NCBI GenBank assembly: GCA_000482145.1
Contig: AUXH01000304.1
Location: 1-22,645, forward strand
From: Strigomonas culicis
Lineage: Eukaryota; Euglenozoa; Kinetoplastea; Trypanosomatida; Trypanosomatidae
Direction: 5' to 3'
DNA length: 22,645 nt
Shown here: in pieces, positions 9,901-16,155 of the stretch
Numbering within the stretch: position 1 is the first letter of the stretch
Layout: each line of letters begins with the position of its first letter
Program-made: the position numbers and the translations under genes
The notes under the pieces: generated by a model
Seen by the model: the letters and a program-made list of their open reading frames with translations, nothing else
The model's database searches: none
What the model was told of the DNA's origin: nothing

Positions 9901-11128
9901 GAATAACCATATCGAGTGGGGTGAAGAAGGGGGTGTAGTTGAAGTTGAAGATGCGACGAGAAAAGCGCGTCTCGTTGAAGATGTGGCACATCGGCGCGTC
10001 CTCATTCACGTACGTGCTTGCGGCCTCTGCGGTGATGTTGTCGATCTCGTCCGAGTGAAAAAGGGGAAACACCTTGAGGGGGTACACCATCAAGGAGGTG
10101 TTGCCTTGGCTAAACGAAAGGCACCACGGCGCCAGCATGCGTGAGAGAGGGTATTTGCCTAAGATGGCATTATTCAGGTGCACGTGCACACCAGGGTAGC
10201 AGACGGCCGGCTCCACCAAGCGCCGCTCCTTGGGGATGCACAGTTGCAGACACACCGGTCCCGACTCCAACCCATTCTCCAACGCCATGTAAAGCTCCTC
10301 GGACTTCACCGGTGCCACCACGATGACGCGCCAGCGGTCGTGCGGTGTGAATTCGCCAATCTGAATAAACGCGACGTGGTCGGCGAAGCGCCTTTGCGAC
10401 ATGACGGTGATCAGCGCGATGCGAAGCTCCTCCTGCACCGCAACCTCCGACATGTTGCGGCGCGTGGGCATCTCGCTGTGCGTCACGTAGGGGCTCACCA
10501 TGGTGGTGAGGAAATCGTTGAGCAGTCGCAAGTCGATGCGCATGGACTCAATTAACGTCTCGGTCGCCTCACTCGCCACCATGTGAATCGCGGACGTGGC
10601 GGAACGAATGCCCCACACGTCCACCGCCAGCAGAGAGAACACTGCCACAAGAAGAAGACCGAAGAAGGTAACAAACGAGATGAACCTTCGCGTGGACACC
10701 TGAATGGTGTTGTATCCTTCCACATCCTGGTCATTAGAGGCGGTGTTGCTTAAAGACAAAAAAGAAGCGGTGGACGTGTTCGCATCGTTACGTTGAGAGT
10801 GTCCAAAAAGACTGAGTGCATTTCCGCGATGGTTCGTCGACACGACCGTGTGCAGTCGGATGCGCCGTATGTCCTCCTCTTTTTTGCTGACACCAGCCGC
10901 GAACGAGGCGGCTGTCAAATGCTCCCAATCGACACTGCTGTCGGCAAAGGGACGCCTGGCGCGCCGCCGCGGCGCCACCTCCTCCGACGATCTCAGCACC
11001 TGCGGCAGGCCCACCGCCGCGGTGGGGCACGCGGCGCCCTCCGTCTGGTCAGACAGGGACGAGCTGAGGTGCGTGGCGCTGCTTCCAGAAGAGCTACCGC
11101 TGGCACTTCGCGACACCTTTGGTGGCAT
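6962..11128 (-). CDS. Receptor protein kinase: Cache-like ectodomain, TM, degenerate cyclase domain, STE11/MAP3K-like kinase (1388 aa)
   Basis: ATG at 11128 with an in-frame stop directly upstream (11132-11134). Order: Ser-rich cytosolic head (1-148); TM1 (about 149-172); ectodomain (173-554) with six sequons (N225, N343, N364, N385, N397, N486) and NSWGQ (458-462); TM2 (about 555-574); helical linker ending in LKTYIPG (627-633); cyclase-homology domain (about 708-878); helical TPR-like stretch (886-935); low-complexity Ala/Ser linker; kinase (1114-1388). The kinase has GKGAFG (1122-1127), K1143 in VALK, candidate alphaC E1160, HCDVKPHN (1233-1240), DFG (1253-1255) and APE (1282-1284), so it should be active; HCD instead of HRD makes it non-RD. 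In the cyclase-like part the first metal Asp is missing (LMWLCRFYT), GD is replaced by PD (755-756), and INHLMEL (822-828) has Glu where the NxxxR arginine belongs, so it looks catalytically dead. Likely role: a surface or endomembrane sensor passing its signal to a MAP3K-type kinase. Ligand and substrates are unknown. Confidence 0.85.
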   Translation of the reverse strand: MPPKVSRSASGSSSGSSATHLSSSLSDQTEGAACPTAAVGLPQVLRSSEEVAPRRRARRPFADSSVDWEHLTAASFAAGVSKKEEDIRRIRLHTVVSTNHRGNALSLFGHSQRNDANTSTASFLSLSNTASNDQDVEGYNTIQVSTRRFISFVTFFGLLLVAVFSLLAVDVWGIRSATSAIHMVASEATETLIESMRIDLRLLNDFLTTMVSPYVTHSEMPTRRNMSEVAVQEELRIALITVMSQRRFADHVAFIQIGEFTPHDRWRVIVVAPVKSEELYMALENGLESGPVCLQLCIPKERRLVEPAVCYPGVHVHLNNAILGKYPLSRMLAPWCLSFSQGNTSLMVYPLKVFPLFHSDEIDNITAEAASTYVNEDAPMCHIFNETRFSRRIFNFNYTPFFTPLDMVIPFVTPEGYGFVEASIRMDSFSRNSVKMHRHVFRNQGEFALISSGYVVVNSWGQSLMRTEMTSSLPIPLRDITSPLMNASVDLVMKHQEDAEEWKERVHIYKFMFKGDVATIRVFCFSHRGGQDFVLVSTALDKYTLNPIYKQKMKTMFFTVSAFCVFSLLAYITAGSVKEDLYKLKPFLKQCSTLQFASLPPMEPSRFLELQCIQSAFVALQRQLISLKTYIPGPLMIMTSCSSDDMSEPDEDTLGDSLSVSGKESDDVTDEATGDGAAKGGHTFNLGDNRWRRGYHLNTKIFREKLNVFHRRHCTLMWLCRFYTNDVSTFDMGSLFRAAHVASLNFNGCCEFLRPDYIVLSFGAHTPLLMHSSRGCECASFIWNQLKPNEQSQVTIFVDTAEFLVGTCGVEGVRRSRVVFDINHLMELGTIFRLQNINGVLVSPTAANQLTDYLCIPVMRAHLSQITVPYIVFELRQIPPHACPEAIAQLSKWFRAAFHNMCEGRYHEALKLYKQIGEEDRAAKRLMQICATHIAANRTDGYLLYSVHSSMRFFGYIFKSKYYRLFSIVAALHSLRNYQLSIKKTTEENKAKRTAQADEPALLGSATGSVAHAVPTEVPPPPQEADTAAAAAAAVAPTDACVDAACGGSNTTDEGAHLSDESRSVGEENLMELLNVYSTTSSSTIEREGHEAHSTSTVLGSIPTVIVDTEGRRWVRSRELIGKGAFGVAYKGMSEDGVQVALKCMLCSRKRSRFVDLQSEIQMFAQLRHPNVVQYISSKVAAEFVCIVMEYAPGGSLYDLLQVFGSFNAQTLKPFTQATVAGLSYLHRRGITHCDVKPHNMLLGVGGVCKLSDFGSAVQVDVSEQDGLSTDFEIRGTAVYMAPEVAKGETCTAASDIFSLGVSLLELVTGRLPWVWSVSAPHTRDIKGINALYHNTARFVQCLGRDEIHVGIPAMLDSEIAAFCKACCHKNPARRPNAQELMSFPYLL

Positions 11129-11597
11129 CCGTCACGAGGAAAACTATTTAGAAAAGAGAAAGGAGGAGAGGATGCTAGGGCCGTGAACACCTGCACAAGT
11201 ACGTTAACTATTCCTACTTCTTGTGCAACAGGAGGGGGAATAGCCAGCCAATAGTGCCACTCCGCTAAGTATACGCACTCACACTTCTTTATTGGATTCA
11301 AATAAATAAATAAAAAGCAAAAATAGTGTATCTAACAGTAGAAGAAAAGACGTGTTTATAAGGTAGTAGCTTTTTCCTTTTTGCTACTACAACTACTCAA
11401 CGATAGCAACAAAAAAAAAAGAGAGAGAAGGAGAGAGTCAAAAAAAGAAAGAAAAAAATGAATATACAAACAAGAACACAAAAAAGGGATATCAATACGT
11501 TATATAAATTAAAAAAAGAGAAATAACAACATCAATAACAAGTAAATCTCCATATTCTTCGACGTACTTGCGTTCATTTCCACGAAGCAAGAGCCTA
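11129..11597. other. Intergenic region, 469 bases
   Basis: AT-rich spacer between the SPRY-like gene and the receptor kinase. Plus-strand A/G runs at about 11409-11460 and 11500-11523 are pyrimidine tracts on the coding strand. No gene, structured RNA or repeat family was recognised apart from the acceptor listed separately. Confidence 0.7.
11144..11173 (-). promoter_or_regulatory. Putative trans-splicing signal for the receptor kinase
   Basis: A pyrimidine tract (about 11151-11173 on the coding strand) is followed by TAAATAG with AG at 11144-11145. This leaves a 5' UTR of only 15 bases before the ATG at 11128, with no upstream ATG. Confidence 0.55.
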
Positions 11598-12095
11598 TTA
11601 TACAAAGGCCACTTTTTGATTTAGATAATACATAGAAAAGGCAGGATATAATACATCGTCGCCACCTGCAGTAGAAATATGCGCGACTACCTTTTTCTTC
11701 CCACACACAATGTACAAATTACAGCCCTCTGCCTCCCAGTCGAACTCCATCACACAATCGGTCGAGAAGGGCAGCCGGTCGCAGCGCCACGAGCCGTACG
11801 AGTCCCCCGCGCGCGACAGACACCACCCGCCCAGCTCCGAGATGTACTTGCCATCCATGGAGCTGACCAGCGTACTCGAGAGCTGCGGCAAGAGGCCGAT
11901 CATCAAACCAGACCCATCGTTGCCTTCGCCCTGGTCGACCACGCGGACGGCCCACTGTCTGTTCTCGCTACTGAGTGGTTGCTTCGACCGGAGGGTGACC
12001 CAGCCGCCGTTCGTCTCGCGATGAGCGACGCTACCCGCGATGGAGACGCCGGGATGTGGCGTATCCACGTCTACTTCGAGGATGTGCAAGCCCAT
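11598..12095 (-). CDS. Small SPRY-like (B30.2-type) domain protein (165 aa)
   Basis: The start is the first ATG, at 12095. The frame is open further upstream to about 12251, but without an ATG and through the splice tract. The protein is nearly all one domain: NRQWAVRV (45-52), IGLLPQLSS (66-74), GKYISELGGWCLS (82-94), VMEFDWEAEGCNLYIV (115-130) and YPAFSMYYLNQKVAF (150-164). This follows the SPRY pattern (W.V.. strand, iGl, G.Y..., V...D.....L.F.., lyPa.s......v.f). SPRY domains bind protein partners and have no enzyme activity. No RING, B-box or other partner domain is fused, and there is no TM in the ATG-started form. It lies between two MAP3K-like kinase genes; whether it serves either is unknown. 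The fold call rests on strand pattern by eye; another beta-sandwich of similar size is possible. Confidence 0.65.
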   Translation of the reverse strand: MGLHILEVDVDTPHPGVSIAGSVAHRETNGGWVTLRSKQPLSSENRQWAVRVVDQGEGNDGSGLMIGLLPQLSSTLVSSMDGKYISELGGWCLSRAGDSYGSWRCDRLPFSTDCVMEFDWEAEGCNLYIVCGKKKVVAHISTAGGDDVLYPAFSMYYLNQKVAFV

Positions 12096-12125
12096 ACACT
12101 GTACGAATGAAATAGCAGATACAAA

Positions 12126-12160
12126 CTGGAAAGCGAAGAAGGAGAGGAGAAGAGTGAAAG
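12126..12160 (-). promoter_or_regulatory. Putative trans-splicing signal for the SPRY-like gene
   Basis: On the coding strand a C/T-rich tract (about 12128-12160) runs into CTTTCCAG with AG at 12126-12127, 31 bases before the ATG at 12095. No ATG lies between. This placement puts the non-ATG upstream extension of the frame in the outron, supporting the shorter protein. Confidence 0.6.
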
Positions 12161-12288
12161 TGTAACGAAACGAGAAGTGATGACGAAGAAGGGAGCAACC
12201 GCTGACAAAGAAGAGAGGTTGCGTTTGCTTCCATTTTGCGGAAGCATTCAACGACGAATCGAATTATATTCTCTATGATTCTCCCCGC

Positions 12289-12316
12289 ATATATATATAT
12301 ATGTGTGTGTGTGTGT
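12289..12316. repeat. Compound (AT)7(GT)7 microsatellite
   Basis: Seven AT units (12289-12302) are followed directly by seven GT units (12303-12316) in the spacer upstream of the SPRY-like gene. Likely length-variable between strains; no function is evident. Confidence 0.9.
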
Positions 12317-12621
12317 ATGGAGAGAGGAGGACACAGAAAACTCTCCAAGTTTCTCAACGCGCACTCTGCAGACGCTCCTCTGGTCCACCTTTCAAACGTC
12401 ATTCCTCTAATTTCCTTCTGATATTTTCTTCTTTTCTTTCTTTTAGCTGAAGGAGGGTAATTCCGGCAGCGTGGACTTATACTGCAGTGCAGGTGGTCAT
12501 GAGCATCCTCACACGCTCTACTACAGTGTTGGTAATGCAGGTGCGCCAAAAAAAAAATGATCGTGACGCGGTGTGGGGCATACATACACGTGCAGGCAGA
12601 TGATGGACCTACCGCACAAGC

Positions 12622-15600
12622 TCACACACATATGTGTTCATACTCAGCCAGCAGAGCAAGAACTTCGGTTATCGAAAAGCGCTTCGACACATCCCGCTCG
12701 AGGACACCCGCGCACAGTTTCTGCAGCCACCGCGGTGTCCTTAGAATGTCCTCCTCCCTGTATGGAAGCTTGTCCTCATTGCCGATGAGGAAGATCAGTG
12801 GAATCGTGTCGTGTATCGTGAAGTGTTCGACAATAGTGCTCCACGGCAGTATGCCCGTCCACATGTACACGAGCATACACACGTAGGCCCACACGTCCGA
12901 TTTGAAGCACGGCTCATTCAAAATCACCTCCGGTGCCATGTACGCAGCCGTGCCAAAGAGCTGGAACGTCGGAGACCCGTAGTTGCTATCGTCCCCGCCG
13001 GTATCCGTGCCGATGGAAGTGCTCGACACCTCGCGGCCAACAGTAGAGCACGGCGTACCGTCCGCGCCGACGGGCAGGCTGCTGCACCCAAAGTCGCTGA
13101 GCGCGACGCTCCCGTCGGAACGCGTGAGCACATTCTCCGGCTTCACGTCACCATGGATGACGTTGTGGTCGTGCAGGTGCTTCAGCCCGCGGGCGATCCC
13201 CAGGGCGTGCTGGTAGAAGAGGTGCTCCGGGATGGGCCTGAAGTTCTGGTACATGCTCACCACGCTGCCGCCGCTCGCGTACTCCAGCACCAGGAGCAGC
13301 TGTTGCGTGTCCACCTCCATCGAGGCCCCGTAGAAGCTGATGACGTGGTGGTGCGGCGGCAGGATGGACCACATCTCGAACTCGCGCCAGTTGAGGTTCG
13401 TCTGTCCGTTGGCGTAGGTGTAGCGGGACTGCTTCACCGCCACAAATCGCCCCGTTTCGAGGTCGAGCGCGCGATACACGGCGCCAAAGGCGCCCTTGCC
13501 GATCGGCTTGCCGCTGACACGGAAGTGGTGCTCCTTCACCTCAATGGCGGGCCCCGTCTCGTTCACAATAGAGGCGGAGAAGTTGACGACTCGCCGCCGC
13601 TCGGTGGAGAAGGCAGAGGAATCGTCCTGCACCAGCCCCATACCGTCCATCTGGCACGTCAGCATCTCCTCGTGGAAGGTGCTCGCTATGTCGAGGCGAC
13701 CCTCCGTGCGGCCACAAGACGAAGACCCCCTGTAACTCTGGTTCGACACCGTGCTGCGGATCGTTGCCGTCGGCGTGCACGTGGACAGGGGCAGCTGCGC
13801 ATCCGACACTCGCCGCGTATCTGTGGACGCGTCTCTCTCCTCGTCCGCCGCGGCGCTGGACGTCGGGGGTTCGTCATCCGCCGCCATCGGCACGGCCGTC
13901 ATCTGCCGCCGGCGCACCACCGTGCTCTCCGCCACCGCGGCGGCCCGCGCGCGGCTCACATTCACGCTCGAGAAGGGCTGCGACGGGAGGGTGACGTGCG
14001 CGCCCTCGTCCAGCGTCGCGGCGCTGTCCCGCCGCCGCTGATTCGCGACCGAGCTCGTCGGCATCGCCAGGCGGTAGTTCCGGCTGGACGACTGGATGCG
14101 GAGGTCGAAGCTGGGTGCGAACGTGCCGTCCTCCCGTGCGCGGCTCGACCCGCCCTGCGAGCCCGGCAGCGTGGGGTTGCTCAGCACGAGGTCCGCGAGC
14201 TCTTGCTCCTCCTTGGTCATCTCAAAGTACCAGAACATGTTGTCCCACTGCAGCACGAAGTGTTGCAGGACGGCCCACAGTGGCAGAAAGGTCGCGATGG
14301 GTTCCATGTACACAAACACGATGCCCTTCACCAAAACACACCCAAACAAGAGAGGCAGCGGGTGCGCCACCGGGTGGTTGATACGCACAATGTTCCGCTC
14401 CGGCATGGTGACACTCAGAGTGGTGTTGCTGGGCAGGCAGCTGAACTTGGTCGCGATGGCGACCGACATCTCCCCATCGGTGTCGGAGGGCGGAAGGTCT
14501 CGAAAGAGATGAGAGTTGTTGTAATACATGAAGCTCACGCCGGGGGGTCGTGGCACGATGCGCTCGTCGCTGATGAAGACGTACAAGGCGACCATGAACC
14601 ACTGCAGCCGCCGCAGCACGTAGAGGTCGTCTTCGTTGGTCGGGCGCACCAGCGCCTCCGTCGACTTGAACTCCAAGAACGGCTGGCCGTTCCGGTCCGC
14701 CGGCTTCCAGCCGAGGTGCTGCTCGCACAACTCGTTCAGCTGATTCACGCGGGCCTCCGTTTCCTCGGCGCTCCGCTCCTGCTGTTCGATGATACGAAAC
14801 GACCGCGAGAAGCCCTTGCCGCGCCGATGCGTCCGATGGCCCGCGCTGCTGTTCCTCCCCTCGCTGTGGGGGGAGGGCGTCGAGTGGCTCGTGGGGCACG
14901 CCCGGGGCGACGTGGGCGCCGCGGCCTTCGCGGCCATGCGGTCGAGGTCCGCCAGCGAAGGAAAGCGCACGTTGTAGGACACCTTTGCAGCCACCTCATC
15001 GGCGGCGGCCGGCGCCGCGGTGGGCGGCCCGGGGAAGCTCCGCGCGCTGCGCGCCTTGAGGGCCGTCTCCAGAATGTTCAGGATCAGCTTGCCATCGCGC
15101 AGGAAGTGGATCGAGCACTCACCCATCGCGGGCACGCCCGCGGACGCCGCTCCCCGCCGTGTCCGTCCTCGGATTCTACTCGTGGGCGACAGGCCGGAGT
15201 AGGCCACGTGGAGGTCCTGCGGATCCAGTGGCCGAGAGACGTATGTGCTGACACTCGAGCCGCCCGACGCCGACGTACAAACACTTGCCTTCGTGGCCAC
15301 AGCCGAGTCCTCTCGCTGACCTGCATGGCTCCGCTTGGGCGAGGAATCCGGCCGCAGCAGCTCGTCGAGCGCGTGGTCGTGCTTGTTCAGCTGAAGGCAC
15401 ACCACCACCTCGCGTAGCCACGTGAGAGTGGAGTCCATCAACACATACAAGTTAAGAATGTAGGCCGGTGGCTTGGCTTGCAGCTCTTGATACCGTAAAC
15501 CCAGTAGGTAAAAGAGTTGAAGGTCTGACACATTGTGCTTCTTTGCTCTCTCTAGAATGTGAAACGCATCGATCACACGCTCGGGGTCGACCACCTCCAG

Positions 15601-15675
15601 CACTGAAACTAGCCGATCCCACCTGCTTGCCGATGACTCGGCAATCTTGCGGATCTCAGGGAGCGTGGTGGCCAT
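12622..15675 (-). CDS. Soluble STE11/MAP3K-like protein kinase with large N-terminal region (1017 aa)
   Basis: The start is the ATG at 15675 (MATTLPEIRK...); the two codons before it are AGG and TTG. No TM segment is evident. A helical region (about 1-120) is followed by long Ser/Ala/Pro-rich linkers, a conserved-looking folded block (about 330-500, with several hydrophobic strands and helices, family not recognised), another linker, and the kinase (about 716-1017, ending near the C-terminus). Kinase residues: GKGAFG (726-731), K748 in VAVK, HGDVKPEN (841-848), DFG (861-863), APE (914-916). All key catalytic residues are present. HGD in place of HRD makes it non-RD, as in many STE11-type kinases. 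The DFG-APE segment spans about 53 residues, with a Ser/Thr/Gly-rich insert (about 870-905) offering many phosphorylation sites. The kinase resembles that of the receptor kinase at 6962-11128. Pathway and substrates are unknown. Confidence 0.85.
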   Translation of the reverse strand: MATTLPEIRKIAESSASRWDRLVSVLEVVDPERVIDAFHILERAKKHNVSDLQLFYLLGLRYQELQAKPPAYILNLYVLMDSTLTWLREVVVCLQLNKHDHALDELLRPDSSPKRSHAGQREDSAVATKASVCTSASGGSSVSTYVSRPLDPQDLHVAYSGLSPTSRIRGRTRRGAASAGVPAMGECSIHFLRDGKLILNILETALKARSARSFPGPPTAAPAAADEVAAKVSYNVRFPSLADLDRMAAKAAAPTSPRACPTSHSTPSPHSEGRNSSAGHRTHRRGKGFSRSFRIIEQQERSAEETEARVNQLNELCEQHLGWKPADRNGQPFLEFKSTEALVRPTNEDDLYVLRRLQWFMVALYVFISDERIVPRPPGVSFMYYNNSHLFRDLPPSDTDGEMSVAIATKFSCLPSNTTLSVTMPERNIVRINHPVAHPLPLLFGCVLVKGIVFVYMEPIATFLPLWAVLQHFVLQWDNMFWYFEMTKEEQELADLVLSNPTLPGSQGGSSRAREDGTFAPSFDLRIQSSSRNYRLAMPTSSVANQRRRDSAATLDEGAHVTLPSQPFSSVNVSRARAAAVAESTVVRRRQMTAVPMAADDEPPTSSAAADEERDASTDTRRVSDAQLPLSTCTPTATIRSTVSNQSYRGSSSCGRTEGRLDIASTFHEEMLTCQMDGMGLVQDDSSAFSTERRRVVNFSASIVNETGPAIEVKEHHFRVSGKPIGKGAFGAVYRALDLETGRFVAVKQSRYTYANGQTNLNWREFEMWSILPPHHHVISFYGASMEVDTQQLLLVLEYASGGSVVSMYQNFRPIPEHLFYQHALGIARGLKHLHDHNVIHGDVKPENVLTRSDGSVALSDFGCSSLPVGADGTPCSTVGREVSSTSIGTDTGGDDSNYGSPTFQLFGTAAYMAPEVILNEPCFKSDVWAYVCMLVYMWTGILPWSTIVEHFTIHDTIPLIFLIGNEDKLPYREEDILRTPRWLQKLCAGVLERDVSKRFSITEVLALLAEYEHICV

Positions 15676-16155
15676 CCTCAAAACTGTTACTATTACTACG
15701 ATAAGTCAAATTATTCCTTTCACAAGAAAAAAAAAAAGAGAATCAGAACGATTTCACAAAACAGAAAAGTGAGTGCTCTTCCCGTCGTGCTTCAGATATA
15801 CCAGAAACAAATGCAGAAAAGAAAGGAAAAGACAAATCAGAGACCACAAAGTTCATGGCACGTATGCCACCACGCAGAAGGAGAGCAACAATAGAATTAT
15901 ACATATCAAAAGAAGACGAACAGAGACTTTCTCAGACAGAAGAAAAGGTAAACGTGCAAGGATTAATACAAACGATAAGTGAAAGTATATATACAAACAA
16001 TAAACACACACACACAAATATGTAGGTATTTGTGCGTAAAAGATCTCAATCACATCATGTGAAAATGCAATAATCATAAAATGAGCATGAACAGGAGAAG
16101 ACCAGACAAAAAAAAAAAAAATGTGTTAACAACAACGTTCAATAGAGAAACGCTA
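15676..16155. other. Intergenic region, 480 bases
   Basis: AT-rich spacer between RIC1 and the soluble kinase. It carries the acceptor at 15717-15742, a (CA)6 run at 16005-16016 and a 13-A run near 16109-16121. No gene or RNA was recognised. Confidence 0.7.
15717..15742 (-). promoter_or_regulatory. Putative trans-splicing signal for the soluble kinase
   Basis: The coding strand has a pyrimidine run (about 15724-15742, almost all T) followed by GTGAAAG with AG at 15717-15718. This gives a 41-base 5' UTR with no ATG before 15675, in line with the chosen start. Confidence 0.55.

Larger units (their letters stand above)
12096..12621. other. Intergenic region, 526 bases
   Basis: Spacer between the soluble kinase stop and the SPRY-like start. 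It contains the splice signal at 12126-12160, an AT/GT microsatellite at 12289-12316 and a T/C-rich plus-strand patch (about 12411-12446). No further gene was recognised. Confidence 0.7.

Noticed and set aside
12096..12251. N-terminal extension of the SPRY-like protein that looks like a signal peptide (Leu/Phe/Ser-rich)
   Set aside because: It has no ATG (it would begin at TTG) and is the translation of the polypyrimidine splice tract, which naturally encodes Phe, Leu and Ser. The acceptor at 12126 would remove most of it.
12811..15417. 868-codon open frame on the plus strand opposite the soluble kinase
   Set aside because: It is antisense to a gene with clear kinase motifs, is rich in His, Arg and Gln as expected from the complement of GC3-rich codons, and matches no family. 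High GC removes stops on the other strand.
15676..15681. TTG start at 15681 for the soluble kinase
   Set aside because: The ATG at 15675 is the first ATG after the likely acceptor; the two extra codons (TTG AGG) are UTR.
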